DNA of 64,000 bases from Trichuris trichiura. Lineage: Eukaryota; Nematoda; Enoplea; Trichinellida; Trichuridae. This document shows, in pieces, positions 1-11,140 of this stretch (within the stretch, counting starts at the first letter, position 1; the number at the start of each line of letters is the position of its first letter). The notes under the pieces are model-generated. The model was not told where the DNA came from, searched no databases, and saw nothing but the letters and a program-made list of their open reading frames with translations. Position numbers and translations under genes: made by a program. The stretch lies in NCBI GenBank assembly GCA_037903355.1, contig JBAJFE010000004.1, positions 1,736,001-1,800,000 of the forward strand, written 5' to 3'.

Positions 1-1183
1 AACGTGACTTGAAGCTACTACATGTGATCGAATGGTTTATGCGCTTAAAAATAAACAAGCCTTTTTACCTTTTTAAAAACGTACAACCACAGAGAAGAGA
101 AATGGCAAAAGTACAGCGCTTCATAGTATCAGTTTACTTTGTAGAAAAACGACAGCCGTTAGGGACCGCTTTTAAACTAGCCTTGATACAGCTAATCACT
201 GCAAGCTGCGCATCTAATGGCAGTCGATGTCATGCTCTACATAAAATGAATACCACCGTAAAAGGGCGTTCCCTGCTGCACTTGCGGCGCTAATGAAACA
301 AGAGAAGACAATATTGGAAATTGAAACGGGATGTTGTCACTGCTAGCATATTAATGTTAAAATTAAGTTCTCGAGTGAAGGCAAAGTTATGTGAAGCCTC
401 CTTGGTATACTTATCCAGAAGCATCTGAGCTTTTCATTCAAGCTATTGTGCATTGCGCTTTTGCCAAACCGGTTAATGTTTTTCAATGAAATTAATCGCT
501 TTCACCGTTTGAAACGAGTTGCCCACGAGGGGTTGACAATGTTTTGAGAACGTTGTCAAAAGAATTAACATTTTTTGTGCTCTTAGCTGACGAACCAACA
601 ACAAGCATTTGGGTTGCTCCCATTACGATACGAAGTCCCATTCGGACAACATAGTTCAAACATTTTATTTGTTTTGGGAAGAACCGCCGATTAGAACTTC
701 AGTAGTGCACTCTGAAAACGTTTTGCAAACTTGAAAAGTTGGGGTTAAGTAAACAAGTTCAAGATGATATTCAAGATGGCATTAGTCTTTTCTAAAGATC
801 TGATCGCGACGGGTTTTCTTCCATAATAACCAAATGACCTGTTTCAACTAAGTTTGCCTTTGCGGCTTCTTCCACTCAACATCAAACTTTGGTGTGCTGC
901 TACGACGGATTTCTGTTACTATGAGAATCTCGACGGTTTCTATTTTCCCTCTTAAGGGCGATCACGCTAAGTAAACTGAAACTGCAAAAGCTATTACAAA
1001 AAAGCTATCATTTATTAATTGTATACGAATGACCTAAATGTTGTCAGTTAATTTCAACCAGTTTTAAGTTCAATGTGAAACAATGACACTGTATGCTAGC
1101 AGATAGAGAAAACGTCTTAACACAAAGACTTCATGGATTTAGGCACTGTGCTTCTAAACTTTTGTCTTCTCCACCTAGCAACA
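1..1183. other. No gene recognised
   Basis: AT-rich sequence with only short random frames. I see no splice-flanked conserved exon, RNA gene or clear repeat. The short frame at 9-293 has no family resemblance. Confidence 0.5.
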
Positions 1184-1185
1184 TA

Positions 1186-1371
1186 CAGTAGAACCTCCAT
1201 AAGTTGACCACCCAAGGGACCAGGAAAAACTGGTCAACATAGGAGGTGGTCAACATAAGAGGCTGTGGGTATATTATATTATTAACGTGCGGACCAACCA
1301 AGTTGTCAAAATTCGGTCAACTTAGGGCGGTGGTCGACATAGAGAGGTGGTCAACTTCGGAGGTTCTACTG
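1186..1371. mobile_element. Non-autonomous TA-flanked MITE, pogo/Tigger-like, family A
   Basis: A 186-bp element has near-perfect terminal inverted repeats that begin CAGTAGAACCTCC and end GGAGGTTCTACTG. It is bounded on both sides by TA (1184-1185 and 1372-1373), the target duplication of Tc1/mariner/pogo transposases. Internal degenerate copies of GGTCAAC/GTTGACC lie next to the ends. It has no coding capacity, so a transposase encoded elsewhere would have moved it. The CAGT-type end resembles pogo/Tigger ends; the superfamily is inferred, while ends and TA flanks are seen directly. Confidence 0.85.
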
Positions 1372-1387
1372 TACTTTGAAAATTGTA

Positions 1388-2099
1388 CAGTAAAATCTCC
1401 CTAATCCGAACGCGTCGGGGAGGAGGGTAGTTCGGATTACGGAAAAATTCAGATTATGGAGGAGGCTTACAGTAAATCACAGAAAAGCAGGTAATGCAAT
1501 TTTAGATGTAGGTTCCTGGCGTCTACAGCGCGATGTCAGTTTCTGCAAACAGTGAATACGTTAACGATGGCAGCGAAATCCGTCTGTGATTAAGAAAAAC
1601 GATTGACCAACGGAAACCAGTTTCTTATATGGCGTGGACGCTGTACCCCCAAGCAACGTGGGAAATTGTTCCCGTGAACTTATTTTTCCATATTCGTAAT
1701 TACCGGCCGGCTATGTTAGCTTGAAAATGAATTGAGTTAGCGGCCGATCATTGCGTTATATGGGAACAGATTGTAGTTTTATACGACTGAAAAACACCAA
1801 GTTTTTGATCCACTGTTCTGTTTATTTGGGGACGCCTAGGTCTCGAGGTGCCTCGCTGCAATCAACTTATTGGTTGAGATTGGTTCGGCAGAGCCGTGTG
1901 CGCCTGTGTTAAAGTATAGCAAAGGGACCGTTGGCAAGTTGTTTACTGCCCTTATAGCCGCTGCCGCCAAGTGGCTGCCCATTTCGCATAAGTAGCCTAA
2001 TTATCTTTAGTGTATACTGTTGCTCTATTGTTCTAATCCGCGAGTTCGGATTAGAGAGGGATTCGGATTATGGAGGTTCAGATTAGGGACGTTTTACTG
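1388..2099. mobile_element. Non-autonomous TA-flanked MITE, pogo/Tigger-like, family B
   Basis: A 712-bp element starts CAGTAAAATCTCCCTAATCC and ends with an inverted relative (GATTAGGGACGTTTTACTG), flanked by TA at 1386-1387 and 2100-2101. Both ends carry subterminal repeats of a TTCGGATTA-like unit, which may be transposase binding sites. No transposase is encoded. It begins 16 bp after the family A element, and its terminal repeats differ from that element, so the two are separate families. Confidence 0.85.
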
Positions 2100-2101
2100 T
2101 A

Positions 2102-3542
2102 TATCCACGAAAAGAGCAGCTTACACATTATTTCTACTAATAACGATATAAAACAAACTCATGCGGCAGCCGTCGCGTCTATAATAAGTGGCAGGAATGG
2201 AAAGCGAAAGTTACCTGCAAAATTTGTAAACTTTATTCAACCAACACTTTAAGGCCCTTAGAAAACATTTTCGCCCTTACGGGCTACCAACAGAAATACT
2301 GATAAGCCTTTTATAGATAGGCTCATCTTTTAAGTTATTAATGGCTGTTAATGCATTCATAATTCACCATAAGTCATTGATACCCCTAATCGTGAATGAA
2401 AAAACGCTTAAGTAATATAGTAACAATGGCTTTGACAGGCGAATGGTAGCTCAAATTTCTTGAGTCGCTCATCCTCTCTCTGTCCGTACTTAAAGGCTCC
2501 CAATAAAGATGGAAAAAAACTTATTCGAAAAGTCTTGCGCGTTAAAAATAGATTACAATGTCAGCTATTTAATGATAATCGTCTTGTCTTGGGCTCACTT
2601 TCAACTAATCGTTATAGTAAAGAAAACTGGAAATGATATCAACTTGAAGTATACATCAGCAATAGCAGCAAAGGTGTACAGATCTAACCTTGTTGACAGT
2701 GGTGGTCAAAGGCTTAGCAAACACCGAGTACGGCCAACAGTATTTAAGAGTGCAAAGCGAATATGGTCACTTTATCTAAAAAGCCATTAACGTTGCCTAC
2801 CTGATAGAAGAATCTAGTCGACAAATCATGTCCCAAACGGACAGGTAAACTACAGCGACAGGAACAACGTTTGCTTTTTCCTGGTAGATAAAATCAAGCG
2901 TTGTGCAGCAGCAGTGTGGAAATATGTCATATGCGTTTCGTTACGAGGTGGTTTAGAGGCTATTATTCAGGTACGAGAGTTGAAATCATAAGACAGTCAC
3001 GTTTCCATTCCGTCTCATCATGAGCAGTTTGCAACTACCCGCTTCGAACACTGAAGAAATGGCTGTCCTGAAATCTTGCAAAACTTTTCGCAGGCCTGAA
3101 CTTTCGCTTTTAATTTGCGAAGTTAAAAAGCGTTCAAGGCAGTGTTTAACTTTTCTGGGACTGAAAATAGTGCAAGAAAGCGTACACTTTCATCATAACT
3201 GAAAACCTGTTATGACGAGAAGTGCTTTCCTTAGACTTGCGAACATTGTATACTTAGACAAGTTAAATAGAGTCGCTTTCTTTCCACCCGCACTTCACGA
3301 TTATGAAGTTAGCGTCAACAGGTACTCCGCTAGGTTAGTTTGAGAATGAAGAGCAATTCAAGTAAACAGTTAGTCGATTGCTTGCTCCCAAACTTTTAAT
3401 ATTAAAATAAATAGTGTCAAGAAAAGCAGATCAGGGGAAATATGCAAATTAAACTAGTCTCGGTTTTCCATTTTAAGTTAATGCATGTTGCTCATCAAAC
3501 ACAAAGGAAATTGCCTGAATTCTCTGAGAGTGAACTAGGCTG
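2102..3542. other. No gene recognised
   Basis: AT-rich sequence downstream of the minus-strand kinase gene, which ends at 3543. I see no conserved exon or structured repeat. Part of it near 3540 may be 3' untranslated sequence of that gene. Confidence 0.45.
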
Positions 3543-6129
3543 TTAGATATTTAGAACTGAAATGGCATCCACGTAGTTCTCTACAGCTCGTTCGACGAAA
3601 ATCTTGGCCAGCATTTCATTGCCATTACAGAAGGTGTTAATTGCAGGTCCAACGGCTCCAATAAACATGACGTTCAAATATGCAGTTGTTTTTTCAAAGA
3701 AAGCGTACGCCTGCTCGAAGTTAACTTGCTGCAGAGATTGTGGCGCCAATTTCTTCACCTTATCGAAATAGCGGCTAAACGCGGACTTCAAAAATTTGCG
3801 CCGGACGCTTGGCGTGACAGTGCACATGAAAAGCCGTCCCAGGTCTTCGCTGAAGGATCCTTGGTGGCACAGCTGCCAATCAATGACAGCGCTTAGCTTA
3901 TCCGTGGTTTTACCATTCTGGTCTAGGGCAAAGAAAATGTTGTACGCCCAAAAATCGCCGTGAACAAATACGTCTGGAAATATTTTGCGATGTCCAACAA
4001 ATATCTGAAAAGAAATCAAACCATTAAGCTGTTTTCATGCAAGCAAAGCTACACTAGCATTATTGGTATATGAATATGAGTTTAGAGCAAATCTACCCCA
4101 GATAAACTCACCTCAAATAGATTTTCCTTTTTAGACAAGATGGCATTGACCTTTTGAGGATCTACTGCTTTCATTTGTTCAGGAAACTGCTTGATCGCGT
4201 CGGGAAGGCGGGAAGCGAATACTTCCACGTTTGCACAAAATCGAGCAAACGTACTCTCCGCCGAAGGAATGCGCTTCTTCCAGTCGCTTTTCGTATTCAA
4301 TGACCACGCCTGCAGTTCGGCTACGAAATCGGCCAGTCGCATTAACTGAGCCTCGCTAACACCTTCTATTAAACTCGGGCAAGCAGAAAACTCCGATACA
4401 TCTTCGAGGCATATCATTGCTGGTAAGTCAGTCCCTAAATTTCCTTCTGTATTATTTATTCTTTCAGACTACTTCAATTTCTGCTGGCTTAACGTTGTCG
4501 ATATGAAAACTCATTTTACAGCAAGTTTTGCCATGATAGGCCCATGCATCGTTCAACTCTCACATCTTAGCTGACGTATATCATTGATACAAAAAAAACA
4601 TAGTGTTAGTCATTGATATTAATAAGTTAATGAGTCGAGAAGAGATTAATAGCAAAATCGCAATGATAAATAAGAAAGCAACAAGTTACTCACGGTTGAT
4701 TTCAGTTACGAAAGAAAAAGTGTTGCTATAGCAATGCAGTATTGCATCACGCACTGATTATTATGAAATAACGCGGTACAAACTAAAGCAAAAGAAAGCT
4801 TGCAAATTAATCACTATCACTCTACTTTTATGCAAAATTATGACTCGTAAAAATGCTATTATTAAAAGAAAATGACATCTTACCCATCTTCCAAGTTGCA
4901 TAGCATTCAGGAAGCTGCAAATGTGGAGCTTCCTTTTTTAGAATATCGTACGCCTCACACTCGGAATTGTGCATCTCTCCCATACCTAATACAGCCGCTG
5001 ATTTCTTGGAAAACTTCATTCCAAGCCTCTCAAGAGTAGCTAACGCATGACCTTCTTCCATTGTTTTGACAACCATGCGAGTTGGCAGACCGTCATTTTT
5101 TCTAAAAACAATGCAAGTATAAAAATTTCCGCCTCAATTATTTCAGGCAGCCGCCTTGTGGCGCTATTAACCGATAAACAGTTTTTTCCTAAAATGCAAA
5201 ATAACCATATATGATTGAAATGATATGTTAAAATATTGATAACATGGTTACGCGTTAAAAATTCACACTGTTTTACCTTATTTGGCTCTCATCATCGCAT
5301 ATGCATACGGTTTAATCATCAGCAAAAGCACAGGTTCTTATGTTAAAAACTTTAATAGGAAACTGTTACTATACGTATGCGCAAAGAATAACACGCTATC
5401 ATTCTGCATAGGCTCTTCTTGGTCGCGAAATTATCGTTGTTATCAGCTTTTTAAAAAGCCTTATGAAGAGCTAACAAAAGGAAATATGATTGGCTATCGT
5501 TCACACCGCGCAACAGGCTTAAGTTGCGCATGCTGAGCATAAGGTGCTGTTAATGAAGCGAAAATGATTAAGCTTTGAAATCAGCAGTGTAATAAAGAAA
5601 TTTTAAATTTCTCGTTTCAATATTTGAAATTGCTAATATGCAAATGATTTCGTGACGGGTGCGTTTTAAGCGCTCATTTCTTTTCGCGAAAATAACCCGC
5701 TCGAGCCGGTTATCTCTAGCTCGAAAAAATCGTGCTGTAGTGCTGCAAAATGAGGAAGAAATTTTCGCGTTTACAATGAGATCTGGACCTGAATTATACG
5801 AAATACAATGCCTAAGTGCCTTGAGTAAATGGACGACTAACTTGTAACTTTGTAGGGAGACCGATTCTATGGTAGCAAGTTAATTTGCACAAAAAGTAAT
5901 AAAGTTAAAGAAACTTAAAGGCATTTACGTACCCTTTTTCGGCTGATTTCAGCTGCACACGAAATATATGCGAAAGAAAGCCTTGCTTTAGCCCGATTCG
6001 TTCGGAACCTAACACTTGGATTTGCTCTTCAGCGTTTCCAAAACGGGATTTCAGAGCGCTCTTGATATGTTCCTCTTTCACTTTAGTGTCACCCAATGCT
6101 GAAGCCATTTCCTTTCCTTTAAATTTCAC
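3543..6129 (-). CDS. CHK kinase-like protein, copy 1
   Basis: Four exons in transcript order: 6129-5933, 5101-4884, 4434-4112 and 4004-3543. Every GT-AG junction keeps the phase and the result is 399 aa. The fold is that of aminoglycoside-phosphotransferase-like small-molecule kinases (CHK, ecdysteroid-kinase-like; the nematode branch is DUF1679). Visible motifs are the nucleotide-binding lysine strand LPTRMVVKT in exon 2, the hinge-like MICLEDVS at the start of exon 3, the catalytic loop VHGDFWAYNIFF (D263, N268) and the metal-binding IDWQ (D288). Length fits the family. No signal peptide is seen, so it is probably cytosolic. The substrate cannot be told from sequence. A paralogue with the same exon phases follows at 8839-11140. 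The start Met has an in-frame alternative seven residues later. Confidence 0.88.
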
Positions 6130-8517
6130 AAGATGCGGGAGAAGATTGAAAGCTTATAAGATCTAAAAAAGGTCAACGTGGTCAAATAATTTGCGGGTGA
6201 ATATGGAACCAATGAATTTCGCTATCATATAGTCCCTTGTGAAAACGTCAGTATAGTATAATTACTGTTCAACGGCTATGAAATTATGTACGCATAATTA
6301 GAAAGAATGGAATGGCCGATTGAGGAAACTAGAGTAATTGATGGTATTAATAAAGACAGAGGGTTACACTTCACATAGCTTTTGGAAATTTTTGTAAAAA
6401 AAAAGCGGAGTAGATAGCTTTTCCAAGACAAGTAAACAGATTATACGAATAAAGCGTTCATGTTCTAACGACCATAGTCACTATGACCAAAAACTGTGCC
6501 TCTTATCAGCAGGTTAAAGACCTGTTTTTTCAGGATTTATACAAACGATATAAAGAGTAGATAAAAGCGGTTGGATGACATTTGCGCGTATAGGCTACAG
6601 AGCCTACAACAGTCACAATATGTGTACGGTAAAATATCCTTGATAATCTTTTACATTTTCTGAACCTGTCATTTTGACCTGTACATAAGGATGAGCTTTT
6701 ACGCAAAATTTTTAAGATGAAACTCTGCCGGACTATGTCAGCATTGAAAGAAAACATTTTCAAGCAAACAACTCTGATTTTAAGATAGGCTTAACTAGGC
6801 AAACGGAGTAACTGAAATCAGCGAAAGCTTGACGAACCTCTCTCCAGTGTGTACTGCCCTTAGAATGGTCAAAATCGAACACAAAAGATGCTTTGAGAAT
6901 AGTACATGACCGAGCTGGGAAATTGAACAGCCATTTCGCTTTACGAGCAAACTGAGGAACGCCTATTTTGCAAACATGCTAAGTTAAAGTTGCCTAGTCG
7001 GAAAAGATGTTAGGCTAGCTTGCAATTAGTCAAGGTCATACGTGCATACCAAGCAGTAACAGCAAAGCTTTTGCTAACATTCAAGTCGGGAAATATATTT
7101 CCTGTCCGCAATGCGTCTGAAGCAGTTGAACGAAAACTTGGGAACAATAAATCACGCCGGCTGATTCACTGCAGAAATTACAACGTATTTGGAAAACGTT
7201 TACCTTTCGTTCCTGCAATTACGAAACCGTCCAGCCAGCTTGAATGTCAATTTGCACGCCAGAAGAAACTGCCCGGGTTCGAAAGGGAAGCACTGACAGT
7301 ATACCTCTGATTTGCAGGTAACGTTTGTCCCTTTTATTCAGCAGTTGCGCAGTTAGTTGACTTTTTAAGGATCACTTAGGTTTGAACTACTGCCAAAACT
7401 TCAAATTGCAGGTGGACATACAGATATATGCCTGCGGAGGGCTAAGGTTATTGTTAGATGATTTGTAACGTCATTTCTGTACCAATAGATCACCAAACTA
7501 TCGCAAAAATGCACTAAAAAATATTTAAAGTGCATTTAAAGTTGATTAATAGCATCAGACTAACAGCAGCGTGTGCTTCAAAATCTGCGCAACAATGGTT
7601 AAGAATTTTGAAATTTAAACTTGAGTTTGCCTGATAAAATTAAGTACGATAGAACGTGCGACTTAAATGACGCGGCATGTGTCTTCGTGGACTGATCAGT
7701 TTTTGTTTTAGCATTATGCTGACATGTTTGCGTGCACCATAGCATGTGGTGATGATACATGAGTACCTTGCGTAGGCTTCACGAACGCCTGCTGAACTTA
7801 AAATAACGGCTGAGCCGTTCAGATTTTTGATTTGATAGTTAGCAAGATCGCATCGAATATTCCAGTGCGTTTATGTCCGCGATATGAATAGTGCGCATCG
7901 AAAATAAGTAATCTTTCGTTTCTTTTAAATCGGTTTGAATTGCTCCAAGTATTCTTCTTTTTAAAAATAAGCAACTTTCTAAGAACCCATAAATTACCTA
8001 GATTAAACATGCGAACACATTCTGTCAAAGGAAAGTGATGCGTCAGCTGGCTTCGCAAACAGATGATACAACTGCGCCAATACGATAAAGTAGCCGCTGC
8101 CATTAAATGGCTGCTTTAAGAAAATTGGAACTATAGACCGGCTTGAGCGATTTCGTCGAAATTAGAATTTTAATATTTATTTAAGGATATGCCGTTTTCA
8201 TTGCCTAGAAATGGCGGAGCTTACAATCCCACTATGGTCCCACCGTCATCTTACAATGTGAGTATATCTTCGACTGACGGCAGAATAGGACGAGTCATTG
8301 AAGTCCGGTCATTTCTGGCCAGCAATGAACGGCGTATCGGTAAACAGATTATGATATCATTTAAAGCGCGAAAATTGTTCATGCTGTAAATCGCATTCCT
8401 TGCAGCGGAATGGTGTTGTTTCTTTTGTTGTGCGAAACAATGAAATACAGGGAGCGCTCATTTCCTTGAAACAAGAATACATTTTCACCTTTTTGCAGCC
8501 AAAGACACATTTGTGGG

Positions 8518-8518
<1 letters not shown>
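6130..8518. other. Intergenic, no gene recognised
   Basis: Between the two CHK kinase genes. Short frames at 7020-7310, 7819-8103 and 8189-8389 lack family resemblance and splice support. The part next to 6129 should hold the promoter of copy 1, but no motif is recognisable. Confidence 0.45.

Positions 8519-8519
<1 letters not shown>

Positions 8520-8552
<33 letters not shown>
8520..8552. repeat. (TAA)11 microsatellite
   Basis: Eleven perfect TAA units lie downstream of the second CHK gene. The reverse strand reads as a poly-leucine frame, which is an artefact of the repeat. Confidence 0.95.
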
Positions 8553-8553
<1 letters not shown>

Positions 8554-8838
8554 GCTGCAAATAAGGGCAACGCTTTATTCACAAACACCCATAAAAGGCT
8601 TCAGAAAAAAATAGTGAAGTGAACGGTGAGTTGTATAAATGATAAAAACCCTCAATGCAAGATAAAAGATGCGCAGGATTGCTGACTCTTCTCCATCAAA
8701 AGCAAAGCTCTAAAGGATATCTGTATTACATTGGAATCTTTCACAGTGATAGTTAAGCTTTGAAAGGCGTCTAGGAGATAATTTTAAATCGAAAAGACCG
8801 CCAAAGCTCAAGGTTATCTATACGTAGAAATTGGACGG

Positions 8839-11140
8839 CTAAAGGCCCAGATATGCCGCACCCTGTACATATGAAGCGGAGATTCTGTCAAACAGCACAT
8901 CCTTAACTTCCGAGCTCACATCCATATTACAAACTGTTACCGCGTCCGAACAAGAGATCACAACGTAATGGTGAGCTAAATAATTTCTGAACTGACCATA
9001 TGCTTCGTCAAAAGAACCAATCGAAACATCATCGGGTAACAACTGGTTTAAAGTGTCAAAATAACGCTTGAATATTGGCTTGGTGTAATTGCGACGTTTC
9101 CATTTGTCAACGCTGCAGCTGAGCAAGTTGCAAAGGTCTTCCGCAAACGACCCTTGGTGGCATATTTGCCAATCAATTATGGCAATCAAATTTCGACTTG
9201 CGTTATCCGTTTTCTCGTCGGTGGAAAAGATCAGATTGTTAGACCATAAATCTCCGTGGACAATAACGTCCGGCATAACCGAACGGAAGCCCATCGCCAG
9301 CTGAAAAACGTGAATGAGCTTACTATCAAAATGAACGCAAAAGCATGAGGTGTTCGCAACTGCTGGCAGCTTTGCTTAAATTCTAACATCTAGCTGTTCC
9401 CGCCAAAATCAAAAGCTTTTCGATAGAGTATCTGCCTTTAGTCAACTAGTTAATACTGTCACGTACATTACTGACATTACGTAACCTGCGGCCGGACGTA
9501 GCCATTAAGGCCGGCTAAGTATTGAACCTACTTGTTCTTAAGGTCTACGTTACCTTTTTTATTTTTTCGTCGTCAGCTAACAAAAGTGAAATTTTGTTGA
9601 AGTCGATCGCGTCCAGTCTCCGTGTTTCATTTTTGATTTTTTTCGCAGTAATCTCGATCATGTGCGCAACTTCTCTCTGTACAATGCCGCAGAACGTTTC
9701 GAAAGATGGCACCTTTTCCCGCCATCCGCAATTGGTAGTCAACGACCAGGCATGCAGTGCTGCTAGCTTATCCGCCACTTCGTAGAGCTGGTCGACGGTT
9801 AGACCTTTTTTAATGGGCTGATGTTTCCCGTATTCGTGCAAGTCTTGGAGCACAATCATTGGAGGTTTGTCCGCTGCTCCTAGACAAACATTGATATTTA
9901 AATTATTTGTAACCTAAGGCATGGCGGTTTATTAATACTTTGAAAAAATGCGCATAGTATAAATTTAACATTACAAGAAGTTTATTCCTTCTAAGGCAAT
10001 CTAGAAATCAGCGTTTAAAAGAATTAAAAAACTTGCTATCCTTCAGAAAAACTGTAGCTGCTTCATTTTTTTCTCTTCGCCGCACAAAAGTATCAATATG
10101 ATAATACAGTTTACCCATTGGTATTGCAGAGTAGCATGTAGCTAGCGGAATGTCAGGTGGATGGGTGTTGAATAGCTCGTACACAGCACATTCTGTGTTA
10201 TGGAATAATTCCATTGCCATCCTAGTTGCTTCCTCTTCAGAGGGTGTCGTTTCATCACGTTTCATGAATTGTGACAGTTTTTCCGAGCAGGTTGTCTTTA
10301 CAATGATGTGCGTGGGTAGTTTGACGTTATCTCTGATAAGAAACGAAACCAGTTAACAAAATGCGCTACGAAACGAGGGACACTTTTAAAAAAGCACTGT
10401 TTTAAATGAATTCTTAATACTTATTAATCGGGTCTGACGGCTATGCGTCCCGCCGTCTAAGAAATGCAGGTTCCTTTTGTTAAGCATGTAGCCAGTTTGT
10501 CCTGTAATTACTGGCGACCATCCCGCCTACGTTGCACTGTCGCTGCTTAAGCTTACGCCAAGATATAAGCCTTATGTTTATGCCTAAGCATAGGGAAGTG
10601 TAGAAAAGGAAGCCGGCAGCGTTACAGTATGGCAATGGGGTGCGTAACCGACAAGACTGCTCATTATTTTCTCGAAATCCAGTATTACAAAAAAGGCTGA
10701 AGATGGAACTAGTTGCTCCTAAAAGCTACTTTTAAAAAAATAATAAATTCCACATTTTCATGTCTGAGAAGCAAAGTGATCTGTACTCCTTAGAAAGAGC
10801 CCAAGTCAAAGACTGTTCGTTCATAACCTATTTTTACATTAATTGATTAAGATATACTCTATTGGACTTTGTTCAGGCAAACTACTTTCGCTATTATCTC
10901 TGCACGCCTGCACATAGTGCTGCGGTAGCTTCATTTGGAAGATTTGCGGCAAACTGGCACTTACACCGTTTCTTTCCATTGCAATTCCACTCGCAATACT
11001 TCCGAAAGATATCCTTTACCACAGCCAATAGATTCCGCTGAGACTGAGCGAAGATTTGAAGCAGCCAACGGAATTCGTTTAGTCAGGGCATCTTGAACCA
11101 TCTTTCCAGTAATTTGCGTACCACATAAGGGAGTATCCAT
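8839..11140 (-). CDS. CHK kinase-like protein, copy 2
   Basis: Four exons in transcript order: 11140-10965, 10332-10115, 9879-9554 and 9300-8839, giving 393 aa with all phases closing. The first exon is short (176 nt). I identified it by its match to exon 1 of copy 1: both have an I-G-x-x-x-G-[YF]-L-S core followed by R-V-[EQ]-L, and both end in the same phase. Exon 2 (218 nt) and exon 4 (462 nt) have exactly the lengths of copy 1, and exon 3 differs by 3 nt, so the two genes arose by tandem duplication. Kinase motifs are the lysine strand THIIVKT, hinge MIVLQDL, catalytic loop VHGDLWSNN (D257, N262) and IDWQ (D283). Sequence divergence from copy 1 is large, so the duplication is old. The substrate is unknown. 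Confidence 0.88.
10467..10483. repeat. Dispersed repeat fragment with AAATGCAGGTTC core
   Basis: This stretch holds the AAATGCAGGTTC core found, in either orientation, at several other places in the window, including both ends of the element at 48403-48672. It lies within 10430-10640, in the first intron of the second CHK gene, next to sequence with TAAGCCT-like words that also recur elsewhere. The limits of the copy are not clear. Confidence 0.5.
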
